From Desulfobacterales bacterium (GTDB lineage Bacteria; Desulfobacterota; Desulfobacteria; Desulfobacterales; ETH-SRB1), in assembly GCA_030610995.1 (NCBI GenBank), contig JAUWQO010000005.1, positions 1 to 59,714 on the forward strand: DNA of 59,714 nucleotides. Direction: 5' to 3'. Below, in pieces: positions 29,165 through 40,379 of the stretch. How positions within the stretch are numbered: position 1 is the first letter of the stretch; every line of letters starts with the position of its first letter. Below the pieces are notes generated by a model. It saw only the letters and a program-made list of their open reading frames with translations. It made no database searches and was not told the origin of the DNA. The position numbers and the translations under genes were made by a program.

Positions 29165-32100
29165 TCAGCCTAATCCCGTTCGATACTTGATGTCGTAGTT
29201 GATGATAAAGTCGAGTTCTTCGTCTGTAAAGCCGTAATGTTTTGCTAAAGCTCTGTCGATTTCATCTATTAATGATTTGGTTTTATTCGGTCTGTATTGC
29301 TCATAGGTCATTTTTCCAATTCGCATCTCTTTTGTCGCTTTAAGAGTTCGTTGATGGTCATAACCCAAGTTTTTAAGTTTTCTACCTATATCAGGGTTCA
29401 GGTCAATGAAAATTTTACCATTGTCAACCATTGTCAAATGCCGACAATCAGAATATTTTCTCCACAACCAATAAAAAGTTGTTGAGTTGAAAACAGCACA
29501 TATTGCCAACTGCGTCTCACAATCCTTTACAAAACGATTTTTGTATTCATTAGACGCTTGTATCTCATCAAAAGCTCTGAGCCAGTAGCCACCAGTGCCC
29601 CCGCTTATTGCAACCAATTGGCCTGTATCTGTAAAATAGGTAGTAACGTTTTTCTTGTTATTTTCAATTTTTTTCACAACACTCAACTCTATATCATTTG
29701 AAAATTTTCCCCAGCCCCCGTCCCTTGATTGAAACCCCGACTCTACGTAGCATACTAATTTAAGTATATTTTCACGCTCATTTTTCAGCCAATGCTTAAA
29801 ACCAGCTGACATAAATGATGAAATCTTATCAAATGACTTTTGGAGAATACATATAGACAGAATTTGATGGACCCCACTAAAAAGGCAACTTGGTCTGTCT
29901 GCAAAGCTAGAATAGTAAATATGTAAAGCAGTTCTCTCCATTTCTTGTCTTAGATTTGACATTCGAGGTGTAGCGCCCAATGAAACTGGAACAATCATTC
30001 CAAAAAAGCAATTATTATTCAAAAGAGCTATAGAGCGCTCTATTACAAACGCATACAGGTTCCCACAACTTTCTGTTTTGTACCCCTTTACCAAATAATT
30101 CTTTCGCATTTTCTTGTATTCTACATACGGCGGATTCCCAATAATTACATCAAACCCGCCTTCATTAATAATCCCATAAAACTCGCTAAACCAATGAAAA
30201 GGCTGGTGGCTTTCACGCCATTGGGCGAACTCCTTGTTGTATTTTTTCTCAGAAGTCACACTGTTTTGGCGAATATCATACTCTGATGCCAGGTAACGAT
30301 CCAGTTCGTCTGCAAGGAGCTTTAACCTGCTGCTAAGTTTCTGTTTGGCATCAGAAAAATCATTTGTATCCATTCCGTGCTCTGTCTGCATCTGCCGAAA
30401 TTTCTTGAATGCCATGTCAGCAATTTCGGCCTTTTCCTCTATCCGACCTAAGGCATCAAGATCCTCCGGAAACAATAGTCTTCCTTGTTTTTGCTTGCCT
30501 GCTTCAGACATAGTAATTGCTTCCCTGACTTCATCCTTGTTTGCAAAACCCACGAGTGTGTTTCCCGCCCGGATATTAAAATCAATGTCCGGCAGCGGCT
30601 CGATCTTATCAACACTATCAACCTGGGCAACCAGTTTGAGAAATAGGCGAAGCTTGCAGATTTCTGTTGCTTCCTCCATGATGTCCACACCGTACAGGTT
30701 GCTTAGTATGATCGACTTGAGGATGAAATAGCGGCGGTTTGGGTGCTCCTCTATCCGTTTGAGGATTTTTCGAAAATCACCGAATTTGTCGGAGCGGTGT
30801 TTCTGTCCTGAGCTTTCCAGTTCATCAAGAAAAACCTGCATCCGGTCAAGACACGCCTCGTAAAGGGGTTCAAGGATATTCAGAGCGGCAAAAAGGAAGG
30901 CACCTGACCCGCAAGTCGGGTCCAAAACGTTCATCCCTGGCTGAAATTGCTCATTCGACTTTTCCGGTATCCGGCCTGCTATGGTATAGTAAATGGCGCG
31001 GAGCAGTTCAGGGCCTTCACAGTTTTCAATCACGTCCTGGGCAAACTGGCGGATGTCGAGATTATATGTGATAAGATCGTTGATGGAACTGATTCCACCC
31101 CTTGTAAGTTTGCCATAGACTTCTTCGTAACGCTGCCGCCGTGCCACCACCTCCCGCCAGATTTCGGTAGGCAGGGCATATTCCGGGCTTGCAGGTTTGT
31201 TCCACTCGGTGCGCTTTGAAACATTCTTTATTCCGGCAGCGATTTCTTGGGGCAGGTCTAATTTTACTCCTTTTTTTACAACATCATAAATATAACGGTC
31301 AGGATCTTCCTTGAGCAGCCGCCATACAGACTGCTCACCTTCAAAGGCGATTTTGCACTTCTTTTGGGACTGATCAAAGAGAAATGGGATGATGGTGTTT
31401 TTGCTGATATACTCTGTGATATCCTCTTTGGTGTAATAAGCACCCATCTGTTTCTGGTTGATGTATTTTTCAAAGATATAGCCAAGAACATCCGGGTTGA
31501 TTTCATTGTCAGCCTTTAGCCGACGCTCATCAAGATGCCATTGGTACTGCTCAAAAAAAGCGAAGAGATTTTCAAATGCCGCATCCTCGATCTGAATCTC
31601 TTTTCCGTGCAGATTTTCAATCTGGTGTCTTTGAAAAAGGCCTCCATCAAGATAAGGCACCTTGCCCAAAAGCCTGTTTGTTTCCGGGGTGCGGTCTTCC
31701 TCTTTTTTGGCAAAGCCCTCAAAAAAGAGCGGGCAGAGAAAGTTCTTGTAATATCCATTTTTGCTGTGTTCTTTGCTCTTATGCAGGCAAGATCTCAGGT
31801 AATCTGTATTATTATCGAGAAAGCCTTTTTTCTGGATAAAATAGATAAACATCAGGCGGTTTAACATGACAGATATATACCACCTCTGCAACTTGTCTTC
31901 AGGAATGCCTTTCAGAAATTCCGAGAACTTTTCGTGTTCCGTCTTGAACCGGTCGTAGAACTTCTTTGTGACTTTTTCTACATCAAATGCCTTTTTAGCG
32001 CGTCGGCCCACTTCGATAATGGTCAGTTGTTCCTCTTCTTCAAGACTGAATGCCAGATTATCGATTTTCTGGATAAGCGAATCGCCGGACTGCTTTGCAT

Positions 32101-32458
32101 AATAGGTGTGCTCCCGGCATTGAGCAGGCTTAACGGACTGCCGTTTCACCCATTGCCAAACCTGCCTGGTCTTATCCGCATTGAGATAAATGATCAGATG
32201 CTCGTGATGGGATTTTGCAACCTGTCGTTCAATCTTTCGCCGAATTGAGTAATCAGGCATTGATCCATTAGTTGCCGGCCCACACACAAAAACAACTATG
32301 CCGCGTTTTTCTGCAATAGCGCCAAGTATGAAGTTCTGGCCGTCAACCGGAATGTCAAGGATAGAGGTATAATGATCCCATCCTAACTCTTCGATGAACA
32401 GGGTTTTGAAGTCAAACTCCCGGAGGAGCCTTCGGGTTCTTTCAAGGTTAAGAGGCAT
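29165..32458 (-). CDS. Eco57I-type N6-adenine DNA methyltransferase, restriction-modification-like
   Basis: 1097 aa; VLDPTCGSGAFLFAALNIL and DVIIGNPPYVEYKKM motifs; GAYYTKEDITEYI. Confidence 0.93.
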   Translation of the reverse strand: MPLNLERTRRLLREFDFKTLFIEELGWDHYTSILDIPVDGQNFILGAIAEKRGIVVFVCGPATNGSMPDYSIRRKIERQVAKSHHEHLIIYLNADKTRQVWQWVKRQSVKPAQCREHTYYAKQSGDSLIQKIDNLAFSLEEEEQLTIIEVGRRAKKAFDVEKVTKKFYDRFKTEHEKFSEFLKGIPEDKLQRWYISVMLNRLMFIYFIQKKGFLDNNTDYLRSCLHKSKEHSKNGYYKNFLCPLFFEGFAKKEEDRTPETNRLLGKVPYLDGGLFQRHQIENLHGKEIQIEDAAFENLFAFFEQYQWHLDERRLKADNEINPDVLGYIFEKYINQKQMGAYYTKEDITEYISKNTIIPFLFDQSQKKCKIAFEGEQSVWRLLKEDPDRYIYDVVKKGVKLDLPQEIAAGIKNVSKRTEWNKPASPEYALPTEIWREVVARRQRYEEVYGKLTRGGISSINDLITYNLDIRQFAQDVIENCEGPELLRAIYYTIAGRIPEKSNEQFQPGMNVLDPTCGSGAFLFAALNILEPLYEACLDRMQVFLDELESSGQKHRSDKFGDFRKILKRIEEHPNRRYFILKSIILSNLYGVDIMEEATEICKLRLFLKLVAQVDSVDKIEPLPDIDFNIRAGNTLVGFANKDEVREAITMSEAGKQKQGRLLFPEDLDALGRIEEKAEIADMAFKKFRQMQTEHGMDTNDFSDAKQKLSSRLKLLADELDRYLASEYDIRQNSVTSEKKYNKEFAQWRESHQPFHWFSEFYGIINEGGFDVIIGNPPYVEYKKMRKNYLVKGYKTESCGNLYAFVIERSIALLNNNCFFGMIVPVSLGATPRMSNLRQEMERTALHIYYSSFADRPSCLFSGVHQILSICILQKSFDKISSFMSAGFKHWLKNERENILKLVCYVESGFQSRDGGWGKFSNDIELSVVKKIENNKKNVTTYFTDTGQLVAISGGTGGYWLRAFDEIQASNEYKNRFVKDCETQLAICAVFNSTTFYWLWRKYSDCRHLTMVDNGKIFIDLNPDIGRKLKNLGYDHQRTLKATKEMRIGKMTYEQYRPNKTKSLIDEIDRALAKHYGFTDEELDFIINYDIKYRTGLG

Positions 32459-32481
32459 AGTCCTGAAATGGTCTCCTTATG

Positions 32482-35400
32482 CTATAGGTTTTTTTCCACC
32501 AGACCCAAAGAACAGATGATTTTCGGTTCACGTACTTCCCCATCCTCTTTATGAATAAGACAGAGGCGGTCTTCTTCTCTGAGCGCAGTAACCAGTTGGG
32601 CTAAAGCCATATTCGATATGCCGCTTCGAAGCTGACGGTTTAAGGTATCGATAGCGGATTGGCGTAAAGGATAACGGTAGATATCCTCTATTGCGCTAAG
32701 CAATTCCCTTGACTCAAACAGCGTGCCTTCGACTTCCCCTGCATAGTCTTTAAGCCGTTCATAAGTGCGAAAACGCGCGCCCGAAGGTCTTCCCAACTGG
32801 CCGCCGATGTGTCGTTCTTCTTCAATCAGGAGATCAACACCTTTTTTTACCAGTTCGTGATGATTTTCATGCCGGGGGATGGCTGCTGTATCAGGACGGC
32901 ATTTTGCCGCTTTAAGGATTTCAAACTGTGATTCCGTTACACTGCCGCCTTTTTGGTCAATCCAGGCAAGAGCATCGTTTCCTTCACCTGTCCGCATATA
33001 AACCAAAACCCCTTCCGGTTTTGTGCTTTCTGATTTAAGCTCTTTTGTGGAATAGACTACTGAAGGCATGGCAGGAATGATTTTCTTCAATTTTGGATCA
33101 GCATCTGTAGCGTTTTTCCAGATCTGATAAGCATAGGATGCAAGATCTACCTCTGTATCATCATCTCCATCCAGAATTCCTGCTTTTTCATTGTAAAGGT
33201 CTACTACCGCCTGATCATTGCAGTCATCTTCAAAGAATGCTTCGTCAGTACCGACAACCTCCGCATTTTCCTGCAATCTTAACCGCACTCGATCCCTAAG
33301 ACGAATGATACGCTCCACTCCCTCTGCTGGAAGAAAGGAGTAGCAAAGAATATTTTCCGCTTTCTGACCGATTCGATCAACACGCCCGGCACGCTGGATC
33401 AATCGAATAATGGCCCAAGGCAAATCGTAGTTAACCACAATAAAGCAATCCTGCAAATTTTGACCTTCGCTGAGGACGTCTGTTGCAACAAGAACCCGCA
33501 GTTCATCATCAGATTTAATTCGTCCGCGCTTTTCATTACTTTCCGGGCTGAAACGCCAGGCAAGAGCTGTTGGGTCCGGCGAACCTCCTGTCACGCCTGA
33601 CAAGCTTAATACACCACTGAGTTTCAAGTGTTTTTCCAGATAGCGCACAGTATCGGCAAACTGGGTAAAAACAATAACTTTCTCACCGGGATGTTTTTCA
33701 ACCATTAATTTGTGCAAAGCTTCCAGCTTGGTGTCTTTAGTCGAATTCCAATCACCGCATTTTTTTAGCATTCTTAAAAGAGCATTTCCGTCGCTTTGCA
33801 AATCGTTTGCCAGAGCCTTGATAAAAAGTTCCGGACGCAGCCATTTGAAACGGTTTTTATATTCTGAGGCGTATTTTGCATAAATTTCAGCAGCCCGATT
33901 TTTGTAGTCTTTCTCGAACTTTAGCGATCCTTTCTCATCAATCTCATTTTCACCTGTATTATCTTCATTATCGAACAGGTCTGATGTAATGCTCGTTGCA
34001 TCGGCATCTTCATCGAAAATACGGGCATCTAACAATCCGGCATCCTGGGTGCCGACAGGAAGAGGCTGACCTCGCTCGATAGCGTGAAGAAAAATATAAT
34101 TGCGCAGAATGTGTCGTTCTATAGATAGAATGAATGCCTGCCCGCTGCTCTCCAGCCGCTTGAAAATATTGGTACGGCAAAAACCCATGAGCCTTTTCCC
34201 TGCGCGGGAAAGATCGTTCAATGCTCTAATTTCAGATTGAGTGGGCGGTTTTCGGTGGGATTCCTTCACATAATTACCTAATCCGTAGCGAGGAAGTCTT
34301 AAGCTGTTGATTGTATCGACTACATCCGAAGCATAAAGTTTTGCATACTGATCATCAGGATCATTATCGTCGATCTTGAACTTTATCGTCTTTGGAACTC
34401 GCGCAGGAAAATAAGATCGGGTTCCATCTTCAAATGTAAGGTATTTGCGTCCGTTTTCAGGATCGGTTTCCGCATAGTTATCCTGAATAAAACTCCTTGT
34501 GCGCCTTACAAGGAAAAGGCGCATGAGTTCGCGCCAGTCATCTGCATATTCGCTCTTTTCAAAAGCAGCCAGAGAACGTATGTGGCACTGATGCTGACGT
34601 CTGAACTCAATCTCACCCATATCCTTTAACAATCGTTCAGGCCGGATGGTTAATTCTTTATCTTCAGAAACAAAAAGGCGCAACTGGTTTGATAGATCAA
34701 GGTAGGTTTTGTTGTAAGGTGTGGCTGAGAGAAGAATAACTTTACTCTCATTTTCGTTAATGTATTCCTGGATCGCATGATAGCGTTTACCTTCACGGTT
34801 GCGCAGGTTATGACTTTCATCTATTAAAACAAGCCTGAATCGCCTCAAGTCCGGTAACTGGCTGATAACCTGGCCGATGGAAAGTACTCTTGCGCGAAGG
34901 CGATACCTGTCACGATAGTCTTTCCACATATCTACCAGATTCCTGGGGCAGATGATCAATGTTTCCAAACCCAGGTCATCCTCAAGGATACGTGCAACAG
35001 CAGTTGCCATGAGGGTTTTGCCCAGGCCCACTACATCACCGATCAGAACTCCTCCTCTCTTATTGATATGGTGTGCGGCGATTTTTACGGCAGCTTTTTG
35101 AAATTCAAAAAGTTTTTGACCGAACTCCCGTGGAATCCGGAATTCAGAAAGACCCGCGCGAGCCTCTCGCGAGAGATGGTATGCCATTTTAATGTATATA
35201 TGATAAGGAGGGATCGGCTCTTCACGCGCCCAGCTTTCACCAATAATCTGGACCAGCTCATCTGAGATATCGATACACCAGCGGTCATTCCAGCGGTCAT
35301 CAAACCATTGGGCGAGTTTTTTACACGCGTCATGGTCAAGCACGTCTATATTTAATTCACCCTGCCTTGACAAGCCTGAAAAAGTCAGATTGCTGCTCCC

Positions 35401-35874
35401 AAGATATCCTGTGGCGGGATTGACCGGATCAGGCCGGAAAAGCAGATATAGCTTTGCATGTAAAGGGTGTCTAAGGAACAATTTAACGACAACTTTTTTT
35501 GCTTTAATCTGAGCGGCTAACCGGCGCAGGCCGGTTTCGTCTTTGTTTGTAGGCGCGCCGACCATCAGTTGATCCCGGAACTCCTCGGCTAATTTTTTCT
35601 TAAGACGAATTGCTGTCTGGTTATCCATGCCGCTATCGGCTTTTGAAAGCCTCATTACCTGCCGCAATTCATCCTGAGGCAATTTCTGCATTCCTACAAG
35701 AAGGCGGCAACAATGGCCTTCATTTCCAGACCATGTCTCGATATATGAATCTAATTCTTTCCAGCCACGAAGGTTGAAATATCCTACACAAAAATCTGCG
35801 CGATCGGATAATTCAAGGGTTTCCTGAAGAGCAGGAAGAAGGCTTGCTTCTATGTTGTCAAAAATGCGCGGCAT
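32482..35874 (-). CDS. PLD-like nuclease fused to SF2/SNF2-type helicase, anti-phage-type
   Basis: 1130 aa; PLD HAKLYLLFRPDPVNPATGYLGSSNLTFSGL; helicase GDVVGLGKTLMATAVA, LIDESHNLRN, DVLSEGQNLQDC...IQRAGRVDRIGQ. Confidence 0.93.
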   Translation of the reverse strand: MPRIFDNIEASLLPALQETLELSDRADFCVGYFNLRGWKELDSYIETWSGNEGHCCRLLVGMQKLPQDELRQVMRLSKADSGMDNQTAIRLKKKLAEEFRDQLMVGAPTNKDETGLRRLAAQIKAKKVVVKLFLRHPLHAKLYLLFRPDPVNPATGYLGSSNLTFSGLSRQGELNIDVLDHDACKKLAQWFDDRWNDRWCIDISDELVQIIGESWAREEPIPPYHIYIKMAYHLSREARAGLSEFRIPREFGQKLFEFQKAAVKIAAHHINKRGGVLIGDVVGLGKTLMATAVARILEDDLGLETLIICPRNLVDMWKDYRDRYRLRARVLSIGQVISQLPDLRRFRLVLIDESHNLRNREGKRYHAIQEYINENESKVILLSATPYNKTYLDLSNQLRLFVSEDKELTIRPERLLKDMGEIEFRRQHQCHIRSLAAFEKSEYADDWRELMRLFLVRRTRSFIQDNYAETDPENGRKYLTFEDGTRSYFPARVPKTIKFKIDDNDPDDQYAKLYASDVVDTINSLRLPRYGLGNYVKESHRKPPTQSEIRALNDLSRAGKRLMGFCRTNIFKRLESSGQAFILSIERHILRNYIFLHAIERGQPLPVGTQDAGLLDARIFDEDADATSITSDLFDNEDNTGENEIDEKGSLKFEKDYKNRAAEIYAKYASEYKNRFKWLRPELFIKALANDLQSDGNALLRMLKKCGDWNSTKDTKLEALHKLMVEKHPGEKVIVFTQFADTVRYLEKHLKLSGVLSLSGVTGGSPDPTALAWRFSPESNEKRGRIKSDDELRVLVATDVLSEGQNLQDCFIVVNYDLPWAIIRLIQRAGRVDRIGQKAENILCYSFLPAEGVERIIRLRDRVRLRLQENAEVVGTDEAFFEDDCNDQAVVDLYNEKAGILDGDDDTEVDLASYAYQIWKNATDADPKLKKIIPAMPSVVYSTKELKSESTKPEGVLVYMRTGEGNDALAWIDQKGGSVTESQFEILKAAKCRPDTAAIPRHENHHELVKKGVDLLIEEERHIGGQLGRPSGARFRTYERLKDYAGEVEGTLFESRELLSAIEDIYRYPLRQSAIDTLNRQLRSGISNMALAQLVTALREEDRLCLIHKEDGEVREPKIICSLGLVEKNL

Positions 35875-36116
35875 TAGAGTATCCTTTTTGAAGGGTTGAT
35901 TATTTTTGCCTTTCCGATGTCATCTATAATCTCGTAAGGTAAAAAAATCAATAAATCTATTGTGTTCCGCTAACGAAAGTCCGGGATGTTCCTCAGGTTA
36001 TAACTGATATCGTTAAGAAGGGAACGTGTGTGAGGATATTAATTGGAAAATAGGAAAATTGATAACGCGACAGTTCAATATAAAAAGAAAGGCACTATGT
36101 TAACATACTTGTTTGC

Positions 36117-37247
36117 TTACCGCTGCGCCTGATACCCGTTGGGAACCCCTTCCGGCGACAAAACTATCTGCCACACCTGGTTCATCCTTGCCCGGAAAGC
36201 ACCAGCACAGGACAGGAGATAAAATTTCCACATTCTGTAAAAACGCTCATTATAACTTTTTTTCAGAACATCCCAATTATCATAGAAATTTTTAAACCAG
36301 TGCATAAGTGTCTTATCATAGTAAGCGCCAAAACTATGCCAGTCTTCGAGAACAAATAACCCCTCAAAGGCTGTGCATAACTGTTTTGCAGACGGCAACA
36401 TGTAATCAGGGAATATGCAACGATCAATCCATGGATCAGTGCTTGTAACTGAAGAGTTTCCACCTATTGTATGCAGCAGAAAAAGCCCGTCCTTTTTAAG
36501 GTGCTTTTTAACTACACGCATAAATGTTGCATAATTTTTGCAACCAACATGCTCCATCATGCCGACTGAAAGAATGCGGTCAAAAACTCCATCAAGGCTG
36601 CGATAGTCCTGCATGCGGATTTCAACAGGAAGGCCTCGACAAAGCTCCTTCCCAACCTGATACTGTTTATCGGAAACCGTAATGCCGATAACTTCGACTT
36701 TGTAGCGCTGTGCAGCAAACTTTGCGGTTCCGCTCCATCCGCAGCCGATATCCAGAACCCGCATACCGGATCTTAAGCCCAGCTTACGGCAAATCAGATC
36801 CAGCTTTGCCTCCTGAGCCTGGTCCAGTGTTTTTGCATCCTTCCAGTAGGCGCAACTATAAATCATGCGCTTGTCAAGCATGCAGCGGTACAGATCGTTG
36901 CCCATATCATAATGGTGACGTCCTATCATGAAAGCGCGGGATGGTCTCTGCATGTTGACTATTTTAGCCTTCACAGTTTCAAATAAACAGGAAAACGGTT
37001 TGATCTTTTCATCCAGCCTGGCCCTGAAAACCTTATCAAATAATTGATCAAGCCTGTCACAATCCCACCAGCCGTCCATATATGATTCGCCGACACCCAG
37101 CGAACCCTTGGCTAAAAATCTTGCATACAGCTTATCATTATGAACCTGAATATCCCAGGGACGGTCGCCATTAATCTTAACATCGGCAAGGGATAATAAC
37201 TGTTCAACTTTATGACGGAATTTATCCTGATACATTTCCATCTCCAC
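36117..37247 (-). CDS. cfa: Cyclopropane-fatty-acyl-phospholipid synthase-type methyltransferase
   Basis: SLGVGESYMDGWWDCDRLDQLF, HHYDMGNDLYRCMLD, VLDIGCGWSGTAKFAA. Confidence 0.93.
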   Translation of the reverse strand: MEMEMYQDKFRHKVEQLLSLADVKINGDRPWDIQVHNDKLYARFLAKGSLGVGESYMDGWWDCDRLDQLFDKVFRARLDEKIKPFSCLFETVKAKIVNMQRPSRAFMIGRHHYDMGNDLYRCMLDKRMIYSCAYWKDAKTLDQAQEAKLDLICRKLGLRSGMRVLDIGCGWSGTAKFAAQRYKVEVIGITVSDKQYQVGKELCRGLPVEIRMQDYRSLDGVFDRILSVGMMEHVGCKNYATFMRVVKKHLKKDGLFLLHTIGGNSSVTSTDPWIDRCIFPDYMLPSAKQLCTAFEGLFVLEDWHSFGAYYDKTLMHWFKNFYDNWDVLKKSYNERFYRMWKFYLLSCAGAFRARMNQVWQIVLSPEGVPNGYQAQR

Positions 37248-37486
37248 GGCTATAAACTGTGTTTTTTGAAACGGTCAGGCTTATAAAGAATAAAACTTGA
37301 GTAACTTAGGACTCAAGCATAAATAACTTGAACATTTCGCATCCCAGCTTCAGCTCATCTTTGACCGATCCACAATCGCAAAATCCTCAAAATAGCCTGC
37401 TATTCCTCTAATTTTGCTCAATTGGATCAATCAAATCTAAACTAAATCTGAGCGCCAAAGTGTCCAAGTTGTTTATGATCGAGTCC

Positions 37487-37708
37487 TTATTCTACGATCT
37501 TAAAATCCCAAATTTCTTCCTTATAAATATCTCGAAGCTTACTGGAAGCCTTTTCCGGCGTTTTAGCCCTCCATGTTAAAAGCAAATCATCGCCGGTCAT
37601 ACCTCCGACTTTATATGTCCAGCCATCCTCTTTTTTTACAATGTTCAGCGAAACAATCCCGCTATGTTTTTCACCTTTTGCGCTAACTTCAACTTTATTA
37701 ATAATCAT
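37487..37708 (-). CDS. Hypothetical protein
   Basis: 73-aa ORF with coding-like composition. Confidence 0.5.
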   Translation of the reverse strand: MIINKVEVSAKGEKHSGIVSLNIVKKEDGWTYKVGGMTGDDLLLTWRAKTPEKASSKLRDIYKEEIWDFKIVE

Positions 37709-37741
37709 ATATTTTCCTTACACGGCTACCCGGCCTTGCGC

Positions 37742-38377
37742 TCATATTCTAATAACCCTGCCGGCGCCGCCCTCAATATATTTATCAGGATAAAGATACC
37801 TGATTTTTTCTTTGAATTGAGTGCAATGGGTTGGACAAATGCTTTCCAGATCTTGTATCAGATCAAACTCTTTGAATCCATGCAATCCGCCGATAAGAGT
37901 GACAACTCTGCCATAGTTTGAAGACGCCTGAAGAATTTCCCGAACACCAGGGTGAGAGCATCCGGCAACCACGACAACCCCCCCGTTGTATCTTATTACA
38001 AGGGATTGCTCCTGTGCTTTCAGCTCACCTGTTGAAAAAATATTTTCATGAATTGCAACAGGGCTCTTAACTCTTATTAATTCCTTTGATCCCTGGACCT
38101 CCTGGCAGGAACAAGGAATATAAAGCTTTGCGGGATTGATTTTAAGAAAAGATAAAAGCCCGCCAGTGTGGTCCCAATGGGCGTGCGAGATAAAAATTAT
38201 ATCAATTAGCGCAGGATCGATATTCAACTTTTTCATATTGCCAAGCAGGATATCGCCGTTTGCGCCTGTATCAAAAAGTATTTTCCTGTCAAAAGCCTCA
38301 ATCAGGCATGAAAAGCCCCAGTCAGGCTTAAGACTTTTATCAAACGCCTCATTGTCATATATGATGGTGATTTTCAT
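37742..38377 (-). CDS. MBL-fold metallo-hydrolase
   Basis: ILFDTGANGDILLGN, IFISHAHWDHTGGL, VVVAGCSHPGVREIL. Confidence 0.9.
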   Translation of the reverse strand: MKITIIYDNEAFDKSLKPDWGFSCLIEAFDRKILFDTGANGDILLGNMKKLNIDPALIDIIFISHAHWDHTGGLLSFLKINPAKLYIPCSCQEVQGSKELIRVKSPVAIHENIFSTGELKAQEQSLVIRYNGGVVVVAGCSHPGVREILQASSNYGRVVTLIGGLHGFKEFDLIQDLESICPTHCTQFKEKIRYLYPDKYIEGGAGRVIRI

Positions 38378-38570
38378 TTTTCTTTTTTCTTAAACCATCA
38401 GCGATTGGAAGCAAAAATATCTTTAATTTTTAAATATACCAAAAAAATTCACTTTGGTAAAGATTTTAAAAATTTATTCATGTAAATTTTCAGATTCTCA
38501 CGCACGTGTAGCGCAGGCGCTTGCGCCGCGTGAAGGCGCCAAGCTCGCAAAGAAAAAATAAAACTTAGCC

Positions 38571-38775
38571 TCTTAGTCCGCCCTTTACCCATAAGTGTTG
38601 AGACATGCTTTTATCCTTAATTAACAATTAGTTATTAACAATTGATTATTGATTATTTATTTTATGTTTTTATATTTATGCCCAAAAAGCCAATAATAAT
38701 AGTTAATAATCAATTGATAACTGTTAATTGCTAATGGAGAGATAACTTATGGGTAAAGGCCAGTCTTAGTCCGCC
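38571..38775. mobile_element. Palindromic MITE-like element with flanking 12-bp direct repeats
   Basis: tcttagtccgcc at 38571-38582 and 38764-38775; terminal inverted repeat ctttacccataagt / acttatgggtaaag; inner arms rich in ttaacaattgattatt / aataatcaattgataactgttaa. Confidence 0.6.
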
Positions 38776-39322
38776 AAAGTACTCTGGCGGATTGGCGGAT
38801 GAGGCAATATTGTTAAAATAGTGTTATTCTCCAAATTTATGCTCGACTTTGACGTTGACGTAGGACATTGCTGATTCCGTCTTGACAAATTGAAAGCTAA
38901 CATACTATTCACTAATGTGATCGGTTTCAGGTTCAGAATTCAAGCCTGCCCTGGCGCGACTTGATATGCATTCTTGGCGCGATCTCGTTGAATGCTGCGT
39001 CAGAAGTTTCTACGCAATGGGACAGGAAAGCCAGGTCTGGGCCAGGGGTTCAAAGGTTATAGCCTACTGATATCCTTAACTTTATAACACAATGCTCAGA
39101 TTAGTCTCTTTCACCCATTGGGTGAAACATAACATGCGCCCCTATTAGGGCCTTCGGCCACCTTTAGCCAATGGCTAATAGCCAATAGTTAAAGGTAAAG
39201 CAAAGCTTTCCAGGGCTCTTCAACCGCGAACCGTGAACGTTGAACCGCTATTTTACAAACCCTTTCAGCCCCCTGGAATTGATAAAGAAAGTAGAAGAGA
39301 TACTTGGATATAGGAAGATTTT

Positions 39323-40153
39323 ATGGGAATCAATAAATATGATGCCAAATACTCTGATGCTGATCAACTGAAAAAATTTGCGGATGATCTTGTCAAGATT
39401 TATAAATCTGAAAAACAAAAACGAAAAGAGCTCGAAGCTACCAATTTGCAACTTATCAAATACGGCCATGACCTGAACAGGTCGGTTTCAGAACTTAAAG
39501 CCGCCAACCTTGAACTCCAAAAAGCCTACCTTGACACCATTTACCGGCTTGTAATAGCGGCTGAATACAAGGACGAAGACACAGGCGATCACATTATCCG
39601 CATAGGTCATTACAGCTCGTTGATAGCCGAAAAACTTGGAATGTCGGACGCAAAGACTAAAGATATGCTCTATGCGGCGCCCATGCATGATATTGGAAAA
39701 ATCGGCATTCCAGACCATATACTATTAAAACCGGGCAGATTGACTGATGAAGAATTTGATATCATTAAAACTCATACCATTATAGGGGCAAAGATTCTAT
39801 CAAATTCCAATTCAAAAATAATAATACTTGCAGAGCAGATAGCCCTTTCCCATCATGAAAAATGGAATGGCCAGGGATATCCCAATGGTATTTCCGGCAA
39901 CAATATTCCTCTGGAAGCCAGGATTGTAGCCATAGCAGATGGCTTTGACGCTCTGACATCAAAACGCCCTTACAAGAAGACTTTCTCCGTGGAAACTGCA
40001 ATAAACATTATGAAAAAAGAACGAGGGCAACATTTTGACCCTGATATACTGGATATATTTCTGGCAAATATGGATGAAATTATAAAAATCAGAGCCAGCG
40101 TTAAAAAAGATAATTTTTCACTTTTAGATTACATCTGGGATGAAAGTGATTAG
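39323..40153 (+). CDS. HD-GYP domain phosphodiesterase-like protein
   Basis: HIIRIGHYSSLIAEKLG, MHDIGKIGIPDHILLKPGRLTDEEF, HHEKWNGQGYPNGISGNNIPLEARIVAIADGFDALTS. Confidence 0.95.
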   Translation: MGINKYDAKYSDADQLKKFADDLVKIYKSEKQKRKELEATNLQLIKYGHDLNRSVSELKAANLELQKAYLDTIYRLVIAAEYKDEDTGDHIIRIGHYSSLIAEKLGMSDAKTKDMLYAAPMHDIGKIGIPDHILLKPGRLTDEEFDIIKTHTIIGAKILSNSNSKIIILAEQIALSHHEKWNGQGYPNGISGNNIPLEARIVAIADGFDALTSKRPYKKTFSVETAINIMKKERGQHFDPDILDIFLANMDEIIKIRASVKKDNFSLLDYIWDESD

Positions 40154-40379
40154 ATTTCACCTGTTGTAGTGTTTTAGACAAGGTTGATGAAAATAAGTAG
40201 CCGTTCACGGCTTGAAACTTGAAATTGGAAAGTAGAAATTTGGGAGAGATTAAAATAGAAATTGGAAAGTAGAAATTGGGAAGAACAGTACAAATACAAA
40301 AGCATGAAGGCCAAATTTCCAATTTCTATTTTCCAATTTCAACGTTCCGTAAACGCTTACAAAAGTAAGGATAGCTGTT

